Of a DNA stretch of 64,000 nucleotides, positions 35,201 through 43,689 are shown piece after piece. The translations under genes and the position numbers were made by a program. Each line of letters opens with the position of its first letter. Position 1 is the first letter of the stretch. Origin of the DNA: Strobilurus pachycystidiatus. Taxonomy: Eukaryota > Basidiomycota > Agaricomycetes > Agaricales > Physalacriaceae. The stretch lies in the NCBI GenBank assembly GCA_019915135.1, contig JAHLMK010000014.1, positions 992,001 to 1,056,000 of the forward strand, written 5' to 3'. The notes under the pieces were generated by a model, which was not told the origin of the DNA, did not search any database, and worked only from the letters and a program-made list of their open reading frames with translations.

Positions 35201-36487
35201 GGAGCAGCGAGGCTGTTCCAGGACCACGTCTGGAAGGACTTCGGATTCCCGATAAGTGTCATCAGTGATCGAGGAGGCCAATTCGTGGGCCAGTTCACCA
35301 CGGCACTATACCAAGGACTTGGCGTCAAACAGCGAGCATCCACCGCGTACCATCCACAGACAGACGGACAGACGGAACGTATCAATCAGGAACTGGAACA
35401 GTACCTCCGCGTCTTCACCAATCACCAACAAAACGACTGGGCATCCTGGCTGTCCCAAGCGGAATTCTCTTATAACGACAAAGCCAGCTCGTCTACGAAG
35501 AAATCCCCCTTCCAACTGATGTATGGCATCAACCCGCTTCGAGGCACGGAACCCCGCACCGCCACCCGGAACGAGAGTGCGGACGAGTTCGTCACTCGCC
35601 TGGACAGGGCTCGGGAGGAAGCTCGCGCCGCCCTGACGGCCGCCGCCGCCACTATGAAGAGGTTTTACGACGAGAAACGACGACCGGATCCGGACTACAA
35701 AGTCGGGGACAAAGTACTTCTCGAGACCACCAATCTCAAGATCGATCGTCCCTCTATGAAACTCGCCGATAAACGATACGGGCCTTTCAAAGTCCTGAAG
35801 AAGATCGGTAAGGCATCGTATCGCATTCAACTCCCTGCCTCGTTCAAGATACACAATGTCTTCAACACGGTTTACCTCCGACCCTACATCGAAGGATTCC
35901 CTCACCAGACCTATACGCGACCCGATCCCGTCATCGTGGATGACGAGGAACAATGGGAAGTCGAGAAAATCGTGGGGCACAAGAAGTTCCGTGGACGGAC
36001 CCAATACCTCCTCAAATGGAAAGGATACCCCCTAGAGGAGAACACTTGGACGTACGAAGCGGATATTCAAGCACCGGCCCTTCTCCGGGCTTATAAGAAG
36101 AGCGAAGGGATCGTAGCCGACGTTCTACCAGCAGGGAGTCAGTCCCGATCGCAGCGTCGCGCTAAGATTCGCGCCATGGGGACATGCGCCTTGAAGAGGG
36201 GATATTGTCATGACTTGACTGCGCCACCGACGCCTAGCCGATCGAAGGCGACGCCTGCGCGAGCGGGAGCAACGATATCGCGCCCATCGTCGGGATCTAT
36301 CCGACGGCCGTCCGACGGTAGCACATGGTGGAGGAGCTCGGCCGACGGGAAAGCGGGATCGGGCGGGATAGGGCGCGCTCCCGACCAATCACGGGCGGGA
36401 TGGCGCGATGACTCGTGCGATGACTCGGGAATGAGTCAGAGGGGCGCACCCGCGCCCATCGGGCGTCGGGCGTCGGGAACTGTATAA
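32192..36487 (+). CDS. pol: Pol polyprotein of chromovirus
   Basis: 1,431 codons from 32192; expressed from the -1 shift at 32171. Approximate domain order by residue: protease DSGA (~159), reverse transcriptase with YMDD (~526), RNase H (VDAS ~674, DHKNL ~750), integrase zinc finger H-H-C-C (~893-930), integrase core with D (SVDL ~966), D (SDRG ~1026) and E (TERI ~1062), a GPF module, then a chromodomain (WEVEKIVGHKKF, then YLLKWKGYPLEENTW, ~1251-1300) that in this group directs integration to marked chromatin. The frame has no stop before the 3' LTR and continues ~94 codons into it, ending with TAA inside the LTR TATA box (36483-36490). No catalytic residue appears missing, so it looks functional. 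Confidence 0.95.
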   Translation: MKSESSSPPSSGPWTNRFSSLLVEASDSSNEQSDPMDFDEPKPSRERKNKIAKKGSSRIKPIKHVRGTLPFIWHEMQVNPRQALKVLRKYARTDRESEVTQEAVQDILGLDSRHAQAAIQEFRQPRRWIRSTRPGRCMKIPITLKFLNSGKALTVVALIDSGATGAYVNRDFAENEGMDTQRLPRPIAVSNVDGTPNNNGPIEQIVDLRVVTDNEHEDVFTFAVTNTGDVDIILGYEWLKKHNPEVDWVKGTLAFTRCPPECQRRQARRVWREEDEEDLEEGDRILVVKMWDVPQNRYRQRKFDAERIRAFATKSTQLAGDQAKAKGEAPLEELVPPQYLEEFRRVFEKTEFDRLPERRKWDHAIELKPDATEFKGKIYPLAPSEQVELDKFIEEHLQSGRIRVSKSPYASPFFFVKKKDGRLRPIQDYRQLNTMTVKNSYPLPLLSDVLHKLRNAKLFSKLDVRWGYNNVRIVEGDEHKAAFITNRGLFEPLVMFFGLTNSPATFQTMMNDLFHDLILRGKVIVYMDDILVFTEGIDEHRQVMKEVLRILQDNNLSVQGSKCDFEKSEVEYLGLIVGNGQFRMDPVKVEGVRAWPTPRTVKEVQSFLGFANFYRRFIEGFAQVAKPLHSLSKKDIPWRWGDAEEEAFADLKERITSEPILHFPTQTGRYRIEVDASEFATGGVLSQEQDGKTVPIAFMSKSLSPAERNYDIHDKEMLAIMRALADWRHYVLGAPEPTLILTDHKNLEVFMQAKKLNRRQARWSLDLAEYNFTLVHRPGAQNKKADLLSRRQGHERGADDNRDTVLLKKEYLSRIFATPISIDDYNHIRAMDEVTIATEGNDFMDRIIAAKDEWEEKVKKMVGKTVEDKGGYLTKEGLLYVPANRTLRQRIMRQHHDTAIAGHPGRFRTTELVLRNYWWPGLYADVARYCNGCLDCQRTKSSRQLKVGQLQPNEIPSAPWQHISVDLIVELPESLGYDSIMVVVDRFTKMARFMPTTTHITGEGAARLFQDHVWKDFGFPISVISDRGGQFVGQFTTALYQGLGVKQRASTAYHPQTDGQTERINQELEQYLRVFTNHQQNDWASWLSQAEFSYNDKASSSTKKSPFQLMYGINPLRGTEPRTATRNESADEFVTRLDRAREEARAALTAAAATMKRFYDEKRRPDPDYKVGDKVLLETTNLKIDRPSMKLADKRYGPFKVLKKIGKASYRIQLPASFKIHNVFNTVYLRPYIEGFPHQTYTRPDPVIVDDEEQWEVEKIVGHKKFRGRTQYLLKWKGYPLEENTWTYEADIQAPALLRAYKKSEGIVADVLPAGSQSRSQRRAKIRAMGTCALKRGYCHDLTAPPTPSRSKATPARAGATISRPSSGSIRRPSDGSTWWRSSADGKAGSGGIGRAPDQSRAGWRDDSCDDSGMSQRGAPAPIGRRASGTV

Positions 36488-36624
36488 AAGAGTCAGTAGT
36501 CAGTAGAGTAGTTCTTCAGAGAACCGTTGTCTTTCCCCCGGGATTCAATACACCACCCTTCACACCGCTCTCCAGTCGTTGCCTCGTGCGCCCTCGCTAT
36601 AGACGAATAGGCCCGACGCTGACA
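36206..36624 (+). repeat. 3' LTR of chromovirus
   Basis: 419 bp, same ends as the 5' LTR, one base difference seen. Its first ~280 bp are also the C-terminal coding end of Pol. Confidence 0.95.
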
Positions 36625-36629
36625 TCCCC
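36625..36629. repeat. Target-site duplication, right copy
   Basis: TCCCC directly after the 3' LTR. Confidence 0.9.
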
Positions 36630-38653
36630 CCTCTTCAAGAATGCGATCCGATTCCTCAGGGTCGGAATCGTCAGACTCTTCAGGAGAACGGGCAATCCTG
36701 GGTGGAGACAAACTCGCCAGAAGCTGCTCTTCAAGCGTCATTGAGTCCCAGTCCAGGCCTGAGTCAGAGTGAGAGGCTCCAGAGTCGGTGTCAATGTGCG
36801 TGGGGGACTCGACTCGCATGGGTGATCCTGAATCTGTAGTGGACTGATGATGAAAGGCGGTAGCCAGGTCGATAGGAGAAGCAGGAGACTGAGAACGTGC
36901 TCGAGAAGGAGAGCCGGAATGAGAGGCAGGGCCATATTCTGCTGAAGTTGTGGCCGCGGAGGCAGAATCTAAAGAGTGCGCGACCGGACGCGCGCCCGGA
37001 CGCGTGGGTGTGTTCAATGGTGAAGGCAGAGCGGCATTGGATATTTCTAGCGCGCGTAAACGTGCTGAACTCAGGCAGAAATGGCAGGCAGAAAGACTCA
37101 CCTTCAAAGCTCAAGATGCGCTGCCAATTCTGCAGACATGGTGTCAAAGGCTGTTCAGATGCTTTCAGCAGTGCGTAGAGTTGGCGTCTCGAAAGCTCGT
37201 CCGGGTGAGGCAGTTGAGTTTGGTGCTCGCCCGTCATGAGGATCCGAGAAGATGGTGGGAAGTGGACAAGTTCATGAATTTAGAGTTCAGACTCCGTGAG
37301 GGCTTCATTTCGCTTCATTTCGCTGCACAACGTACTCATTTCATTCAAAGTTCAATGGAAAAACCGGTTACAGAAAATGCTACGTTATGTATAGTAAATC
37401 TCTAGTATGTGTAGGTAGGGATGGATTGTATAGTAAGTTGAACATTCAAAGGAAAGTTTGACAACCGTCTACGACGGCGTATCCGTTGGTGAACGGTCCT
37501 CGTCACAGTGCCAGGTCGACGCACTGCTCCACGCTCAGGTCAAGCAGCGTCGCGGGATCTGTGAGCTCGAACGAAGACCAAGCTATCAATTCGGTCGTCC
37601 TCGTAGGGCGTCAGCTCCAATGTCAGACTGAGCCCGGTGGTGGGCGCGACACCCTGGTGCAGCACCGGATGGGCGCAGGAGGAGTGGACTGTAAGAGGTT
37701 TGGAGGTGGTGCGAAGACAGCCGTGGTGGCCGGCGAACGAGATGGTGGTCGGCGAACGAGGTGGTGGTCGGCGAACGAGGTGACGCGGCTCGCGTCGATG
37801 TCGATGTCCATCCAGTGGACTGGGAGGCAGACAAAGGAGCGACGATGCCCCGGTGGAACTGAGGAGAGAGGTGCACGTCGCGCCGTGCAACGAGAGCCGA
37901 GAGAGGTGGTGGTGGTGCAGAGGAGTGTGGCAGTAGAGAGAACTGTCAATCTTGAGCAGGACGGTCCTATCCAGAGTGCACGCCGTTGTTCGGCGTTGCT
38001 GTACGAGGGCACTAAGCTGACGCGCTGTCTCGTTCTCTTATACGGGGCGCCGGTCAGATCAGCGCCATCGGGCGGCGTGGGCGGACTTACCAACGAGCTT
38101 CTCACCCGTTGGCAATGATGCGGTGGAAGCTAGAGCCGGCGTATCCGAAGCCATTCTGGCCAGTGGCGAGCTCGCTGTCTTAGGCACAATGTCGTCATGG
38201 AGCTTGAAGACGATGCGGCGGCCTGGTCGTCAGATGCCGGCGGGCGATGCGGGGAAAAGGCGGGGAAATGTGGGGCCAGGGCCGGGTGAGGCGGGTACTT
38301 GTGTCAGTTGGGTTGCTGTCCTTGAGAAGTGCGAGTGAGACAAGATGAAGATGAAGAAAGGTTTAATCAACGCACTTTGAATTGGCAGCACAACGTGCGC
38401 CGTCTCTCGCGGTGCATGCGCGGCCGCGTCCGTTCTCCCGTTCCGCGTGGGATGGTGGTAACTAACGCCCGGCTGGGCCGCTAGCCTCCATGCTCAGAGG
38501 GTGCGCCCCGGTGGTTTGGCGTTCTTGCAGGTGGTGGGAGGAGAGAAGGTGCAACAAACACCTGGGCAACACAGCCAAACATGACCTGTTGATGGTCACG
38601 TCCTCTGCTCTCTCTTTCAACGCGACCGCGTCCACCCTCGCTCGTGCTGTCGT

Positions 38654-38682
38654 GGGAACTTGGCTCTCAGAGCCAAGTTCCC
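38654..38682. repeat. Palindrome, 14-bp arms
   Basis: GGGAACTTGGCTCT, one central base, then its exact reverse complement. Confidence 0.85.
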
Positions 38683-38885
38683 GCGCCCTCATCCCTCCTC
38701 TGCTCAGCATCACTACCGCCTGCGCGCGCCCTGCGACCCGGCGCCGCCGCCATCTGATAACATCAGCAAGGTTACCTCCAAGCACCAGGCCCCGTCTTTG
38801 TGCCTATGCCTGGCTCAGGCAGTCGACGCGCTCTCTTCAGCGCTGCACGTCTCCATCCCGGCACGTCTCGCCCTCCGCGCCCACC

Positions 38886-38889
38886 GCGC
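38886..38889. repeat. Probable 4-bp target-site duplication (GCGC), left copy
   Basis: GCGC precedes the 5' LTR; GCGC also follows the 3' LTR (63609-63612). A 5-bp match does not hold (CGCGC against GCGCC). Confidence 0.55.
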
Positions 38890-40720
38890 TGACACGCTTT
38901 ATGCGCGCCTGAGCCTAGAAACCGAGAATTTTGCGATTTCTAGATAAGACTCGAAGCCGAAATGCACGATACATCTAACGAGAGACCATAAGATTGCCAG
39001 TGATAATACGGAGACCTCATTAGGGCAAGAATGAGCCTCCAGGAGAAATTCATCTTCGAATATCACCATCCAAAGTGCCCACTTGATTTATCAAGTCAAC
39101 ATCACGTACACATTCTTAAAGAGGACTCGTCTAAGAAACGAACTCGAGTTCCAAGTAATTCGGACTCGACTTTGTCAGTGTTGTTCATAGACGATTAGGG
39201 TTCGATTAGCTCACTTCCTGCTGATGAGTAGAATGGGGTTAAGCTACAGAATGGTCTAGGTCAGCATAAATGGGGATGAAAGCCCAGTAATGTTATCACA
39301 AGATACAACTATCCCCTTGGAATTCTAAGTCTAGAACCCACGATAGCACAAAATCGAGTAACAGCCGAGCTATTCGAAGAAGCCAATAAAGATAAAGATG
39401 ATCAAGTGTTCTTCATGAATAATCCGCAGTATGCCAAGAGTGTTAAGAATCAAGAAGCCAAGCTTCTTCAGATCTCAGGTGATTAAATCTGACCTGAAAT
39501 CAGTAGAGATTGGAACAAGCAGACAGATTGCGAACAACAAGTCAACGATCTACCATGGATCTTAGAGTGGATTCTTAAGCGAAATGAAGCTCTAGACTCA
39601 ATCAGATAATCGAGACTGAATTGGTGACGCAATCTGAAGAATCCGAGTCGCAAAGAAGCATTCAGAACAATTAAGAGCCAAGAGAAGATGAACCCCATGT
39701 GATAGATTCGACCGATAGCACGCAAGGATGTTGCAATCCGAGCTTGAAATTAGTCAACGTGGATCAACTCTAGAGGGTTCGTCATGAATAAACTGGCATA
39801 ATAAGGAAATGGAAGCGCCTAGACTGGTGTCTACAGCGCGGAAATTAACTCCAAGTGGCTATTAGTTAGTAAGTTAAGATTAGTGTACAGTAGGGACCAG
39901 TTTGTATAAAAGAAGCGTCGATACAGTATAGTAGTTTAGTTTAGTGACCCGCAGCCACGAGCCCACAAAGCTCTACTGTAGTAATCTATCTCTGTACAAA
40001 ATCGAATTCGATTTGCACGCACCCAAAGAAACTCGAATTCGAGTCAAACCTAAGAACCAAAGAACAAACCTAACGCACTAAGAGCAAGGGTTTAGAACAA
40101 AAGTGAACTTAATCGAAGAGCAAAGTTCCTTGAATTCAACGTACTAGAGGCGGTGTTTCTGAGCATAGTATCTCCCTAGAGACACTACAGAGACTTTGCA
40201 GTCTGAGCCAGCCTTTCCCTAGAGAGGACCGTTCAGTCGCGAAAAGCGTTAACCAGCATAACCTCTTGCGAGTTCAAGTGCAATTCGAGCACGATTTGGT
40301 CTAAAACCCACGCAAAACACTCAAACTCAAAGAATAAGCTCCTACCGAGGTTATAAGAAACATACCAAGTGTGGCAGTAGACTATCGTGTTCTTGATACA
40401 ACCCCTCCAGCGCGAGGATTGTGAAAGTCGCATAGTTTAAGTTCAGTCAGAGGCTTGTGTATTGTTCCCTGAAAACCAGACGATTTGTCAATCGGTCAAA
40501 ATCCCTACCACCCCCTTCAAACTCGCACTTTGTGCACACCTACGTTTCTGTTACGCAAGAACCTTGTTTTTCAAGTGTAGTGTTGTAGTAAATCAAGCTC
40601 GATTTTCTATTGCAAAACCCAATATTCCAAAACCGCAGAAACTTTACTCTCATTCGGAGTATTAAGAGTTGTGTTGTTTGTTAGGTGTGATTCTACGCCT
40701 CTAAAATAACGTGCACATCA
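38890..40720 (+). repeat. 5' LTR of giant element
   Basis: 1,831 bp, TG...CA ends. TATAAAAG at 39905-39912 in the context TTTGTATAAAAGA, like the LTR of the smaller element. Contains TCGA-rich palindromes such as ATCGAATTCGAT at about 40008. Confidence 0.95.
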
Positions 40721-41016
40721 ACTTTTTGGAGCCCACCGCGAGGGGGGTCCTATATTTTGATCAACCAAATCGGTGGTCTTTATATCCAAAAACGTCTAAG
40801 AAAGGCAGACAGTCTGCTAAATACACCCGAAGTCAACTAGACGCAAACCCGGAAACACCACCGGTTGCTAGTGGATCTCGAATTGCTCCTGAAGAATCTG
40901 AACTACAAAGTGTCCAAGTAGGAACTAGAAGTTTAAGAAAGAACAGACCACGGGTAGGAGCCCTATTCAACGATCAACCAGAAAAAGTACGGGAAAAAAG
41001 TTCGCAGGTTAGCTGA
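40711..41016 (+). CDS. Short ORF upstream of gag
   Basis: 101 codons overlapping the LTR end; basic, Ser-rich, no domain. The gag frame is itself open from about 41000 to its ATG at 41162 (with a plausible EHPPPIRRRLAPRKSYSDLE stretch), in a different frame from this ORF. They may be one ancestral N-terminal Gag extension separated by an indel or shift near the A6 run at 40994-40999. Confidence 0.35.
   Translation: MHINFLEPTARGVLYFDQPNRWSLYPKTSKKGRQSAKYTRSQLDANPETPPVASGSRIAPEESELQSVQVGTRSLRKNRPRVGALFNDQPEKVREKSSQVS
40727..40744 (+). other. Candidate tRNA primer binding site
   Basis: TGGAGCCCACCGCGAGG begins 6 nt after the 5' LTR. TGG pairs with the CCA end of a tRNA whose acceptor 3' strand would read GGTGGGCT. 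The tRNA identity is unknown to me, and none of the element's own three tRNA-like units matches it. Confidence 0.55.
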
Positions 41017-41161
41017 ACATCCCCCGCCAATTCGAAGAAGATTAGCTCCTAGAAAGAGTTATTCTGATCTTGAACAATCCGAACTCGAATTTCTACTTTT
41101 AAGCCGAGCCTTAGAAAACTACCAAGATCTTTTAAACATTCCTACGTTTATACCTCCAAGA

Positions 41162-42544
41162 ATGACTACTGTTCGAGCGCTAGTCATCGATGAATTTCCT
41201 TCTCTGAAGTGGAGAGAAGACATAAAAGACAAAAAGATACCCAAGTATGGCACCAGCAATGCGCCAAACTTCAATGGAAAATCGGAAAACATAGCCGATT
41301 TTCTAAGGGTGATTGAACAAATCATTGGCGAGTCTGGTATTACGGATGAAGGCACGATGATTGAAATCGCGTGTAACTTTGTGCCAGAAACCATTCGAGA
41401 CCAATGGTTAAATATGCCTACTTTCATTAGAGGAGAGTGGAAAGAATTCAAGTTGGCTTTGTTGTCTAGCTATAACAGAGGCAAAGATGACACCAAGTAT
41501 TCTCTAGACAATCTAGAGGATGCTATTGTCAAATTCGAAAAACGGCCTGTTGACCACAAAGACAGGTGGAATGTTTTTCAAAGAGAAGTACTGCACATAT
41601 TGCGGTACTTAGTTAAGAAGGGTGAAATCACGGACAAGAAAGCCGTGGAAAGAATCCAAGACTGTGTAACAAATGCAGTTTGGGCCAGTACTACTGGTCA
41701 TTTAAGAACCAACAAACCGGCAGCAACAACGGTGTTGGATTGGTACAACAACATCACCAATGTTGTAGGCGCTATTACCAGCGTGTTGGAAGAAACGGCA
41801 GTCTATAGGACCAAAGGGTCCCACAAGACAGAAACCGGTACTTCAAGAGTCAAGACTGAAGATTTGACGGATACCAATAGTGCACTCAATGCACTAAGGG
41901 ATATCCTGATACAATCAGAAAAAGCTAGAGAAAAAGATCGAGTAGAGATGGCGCGCGAGAAGGAAGAAAATCAAAAGAATCATCAACGATTCCTTGATAC
42001 AATCAACGCTTCCTTGTTGAATGCGAGAACAATGAATTACCAAGATACCAATTCGATCTCGAATTTTGTTCAATCGGCACCTATCACTGTTCAACCGCCT
42101 ATGGGTACGAACAGATCCAACCAGATACCCTATACGGGAGGGAACACTGCAAATCCGACTCGAATTTTGCAGAACCCTAACCGTCTGGTACCAGCTGGTC
42201 AAACTACGTCGTATTCACAACCCGGGCGCTGCTTTTTCTGTGAAGAACCTGGTCATATGCGTGATCAGTGTAAGAAAAGATTTGACTTGCAAACGGAAGG
42301 TTGGCTAGTGATTACGGAAGCCAACTGGGACTTTTTCAACAATGGCCTTCCGATTTTAAGAAAGGAAAGGGCTGGTGGAAAGTCACCTTTGCAACAGGTT
42401 CTTAAGTACAAAGAAGATAGTCTTCGAGAAGTTAAAGCGCAAACCACTATTGGGCAAACGGATGACTTCGCACCAGAAGACATGCGTTTGGATACCTCGT
42501 ATGCAAATACTATGGTACCTCACAATCAAGGGGGTTTCAACTGA
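41162..42544 (+). CDS. gag: Gag of giant element
   Basis: 460 aa from ATG 41162. Capsid-like core includes KYGTSNAPNFNGKSENIADF and FIRGEWKEFKLALLSSY. A charged coiled-coil-like region follows (about residues 255-290), then a single zinc knuckle CFFCEEPGHMRDQC (CX2CX4HX4C, about residues 358-371). It ends QGGFN then TGA at 42542-42544. Expected to form the particle and bind element RNA. Confidence 0.9.
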   Translation: MTTVRALVIDEFPSLKWREDIKDKKIPKYGTSNAPNFNGKSENIADFLRVIEQIIGESGITDEGTMIEIACNFVPETIRDQWLNMPTFIRGEWKEFKLALLSSYNRGKDDTKYSLDNLEDAIVKFEKRPVDHKDRWNVFQREVLHILRYLVKKGEITDKKAVERIQDCVTNAVWASTTGHLRTNKPAATTVLDWYNNITNVVGAITSVLEETAVYRTKGSHKTETGTSRVKTEDLTDTNSALNALRDILIQSEKAREKDRVEMAREKEENQKNHQRFLDTINASLLNARTMNYQDTNSISNFVQSAPITVQPPMGTNRSNQIPYTGGNTANPTRILQNPNRLVPAGQTTSYSQPGRCFFCEEPGHMRDQCKKRFDLQTEGWLVITEANWDFFNNGLPILRKERAGGKSPLQQVLKYKEDSLREVKAQTTIGQTDDFAPEDMRLDTSYANTMVPHNQGGFN

Positions 42545-42588
42545 GCTTGATGAAGGAAGAAGATACAGTATCTTTACCGGAAAGCTCA
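42532..42588 (+). promoter_or_regulatory. -1 frameshift signal, gag-protease
   Basis: Heptamer GGGTTTC at 42532-42538, read in Gag as GGT TTC, one sense codon before the TGA. The protease frame (-1) is open from 42466. A 7-bp stem TGAGCTT (42542-42548) with AAGCTCA (42582-42588) follows after 3 nt, with an inner AAGATA/TATCTT hairpin. Confidence 0.7.
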
Positions 42589-43689
42589 TACGCTGTTAAT
42601 ACTCGAAGTCAGAATAAGAATCAGAACGGTTTACAATTTGAAACCGAAATGCCTAAGACTACAGTACCGACTAAGACGGTATGGCCAAGACAGAGGGTCA
42701 CGGTAGAAATACCAAAGCGACCTACTACAACAGTTCAACCTAAGCAAGTTAGCTTTGAAGATAAAGGTGAAGAAGACAGTTCATCTGACGAAGAGTCAGA
42801 AGGTGGGGAAGTTGAAAAGCAAGTAAAAGACGCTGCTAATCAACCAGAACCGAAAATCGAACTCGATTTACCTAAATCTTCCACGGTAGATTCAACTCTA
42901 CCTAAAATAGAAAAGTTCAAGTCGTACAAAAGAAAATCGGAAATCGATTTGCTTCTTGAAGAAAATCCTCAATGGAAAGAAGCTTGGAAGGAACTTTTAC
43001 CAGAGAAGTTACTTGCAACTAACATTGAGTGGCGAAAGAACCTAGAGAAATTGTTAAAGACAAGGAATGTTAAGACTACCTCTAAGCATGTCTATTCGAT
43101 TTCACAAATCGAGTCTGAAGAGGTCCCTAAAGGGTCAATAGTCGTACAAGATCCTATAGAACAATTTTTCAACACGACGCAATTTCAAGGACCATACCAT
43201 GTCTCTAAGTTGTACATGGCACCAGAAAGTGTAGACCTCAGAACCCTATGGTTAAGAATCAACCATGGAAATCGAAAAGAGTGTCTCCTAGACGGGGGAT
43301 CACAGATTGCCTCGATGTCTCTCAAGACAGCATTTGAGCTCGGTTTAGCGTACGACCCAAGTTTTAAGATCACTATGGAAAGTGCAGATAAAGGAAGAAC
43401 GGTAACATTAGGCTTAGCGCGAAATGTACCGGTAAACTGTGAAGGAATCGTGTATTACCTTCAGTTTCACATTCTACAAGATCCTGCCTATGACATTCTA
43501 CTGGGTAGACCGTTTGAGACTGTGTCTCAAGCAAGCCTACAAACGTCGGCGGCCGGTCTAACCACAGTAACTGTTGTAGACCCAGGGAATGGCCAAAGAA
43601 TGACTTTACCCACTTATGCAAGGGGTCAGATACCAAGTCATCAAACTAAGGCTGAACCCGTGGGTTTTCACCCAAACTCGAGGACTTGA
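42547..43689 (+). CDS. Protease polyprotein segment of giant element
   Basis: About 380 codons in the -1 frame relative to gag. An acidic/basic linker is followed by an aspartic protease domain: CLLDGGSQIASM (catalytic D of the DGG/DSG motif, about residue 257) and YDILLGRPF near its end. An ATG at 42550 follows the gag stop by 5 nt, so reinitiation is an alternative to frameshifting, but the slippery heptamer in correct phase favours a -1 shift. Stop TGA 43687-43689. Confidence 0.85.
   Translation: MMKEEDTVSLPESSYAVNTRSQNKNQNGLQFETEMPKTTVPTKTVWPRQRVTVEIPKRPTTTVQPKQVSFEDKGEEDSSSDEESEGGEVEKQVKDAANQPEPKIELDLPKSSTVDSTLPKIEKFKSYKRKSEIDLLLEENPQWKEAWKELLPEKLLATNIEWRKNLEKLLKTRNVKTTSKHVYSISQIESEEVPKGSIVVQDPIEQFFNTTQFQGPYHVSKLYMAPESVDLRTLWLRINHGNRKECLLDGGSQIASMSLKTAFELGLAYDPSFKITMESADKGRTVTLGLARNVPVNCEGIVYYLQFHILQDPAYDILLGRPFETVSQASLQTSAAGLTTVTVVDPGNGQRMTLPTYARGQIPSHQTKAEPVGFHPNSRT

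Larger units (their letters stand above)
30641..36624 (+). mobile_element. Ty3/Gypsy chromovirus, complete and young (5,984 bp)
   Basis: Bounded by 419-bp direct repeats beginning TGTCA and ending TGACA, flanked by a 5-bp duplication (TCCCC). Gag and Pol frames are open throughout. Domain order protease, reverse transcriptase, RNase H, integrase, chromodomain identifies a chromovirus. The two LTRs differ at one base noticed on reading (C at about 30776, A at about 36341), so insertion is recent. It lies antisense within an exon of a 2OG-dioxygenase-like gene. Confidence 0.97.
27931..37237 (-). pseudogene. 2OG-Fe(II) dioxygenase-like gene split by an LTR retrotransposon
   Basis: Minus strand. 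Exons: 37102-37237; second exon 29983-37046, broken by the 5,984-bp element at 30641-36624; then 29705-29931, 28981-29660, 28850-28929, 28592-28799, 28380-28547 and 27931-28326. Introns are 44-55 nt. Counting one copy of the 5-bp duplication, all seven splice phases agree and the frame runs 2,970 nt (989 aa), so the insertion is the only lesion seen. The N-terminus resembles a SAP-like helix (ELSRRQLYALLKAS). The C-terminal domain has TGLVINLNVATRAHRDHKDH (HxD iron ligands about residues 903-905), GGDLVVVEPG, GDAVIFRSCDVTHLN (distal His ~951) and GRRASLVFHSD. This fits the 2-oxoglutarate dioxygenase fold and resembles agaricomycete TET/JBP-type expansions; the subfamily is not certain. Confidence 0.85.
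37238..38889. other. GC-rich region without supported gene
   Basis: Frames are open on both strands because of GC-rich low complexity. An imperfect 19-bp tandem repeat (CGGCGAACGAG plus GTGGTGGT) runs about 2.6 times near 37731-37788. A near-perfect palindrome lies at 38654-38682. The stretch continues after the giant element at 63609, so it is one region interrupted by insertion. Confidence 0.4.

Noticed and set aside
33000..35900. Minus-strand ORFs of up to 240 codons opposite pol
   Set aside because: They mirror the high-GC codon pattern of the sense frame and show no domains; shadows of pol.
37486..38947. Long ORFs on both strands in the GC-rich region
   Set aside because: Open frames on both strands at once with low-complexity Arg/Ser/Pro/Ala composition and no consistent splice structure.
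39483..40665. Short ORFs in the LTRs (also 62371-63553)
   Set aside because: Identical in both LTRs by descent, no domain, and interrupted; no sign of coding.
42545..42552. Protease translated by reinitiation at the ATG 5 nt after the gag stop
   Set aside because: Possible, but the in-phase GGGTTTC heptamer and the same motif at the next junction, where no ATG is available, make frameshifting the simpler reading. Kept only as an alternative.
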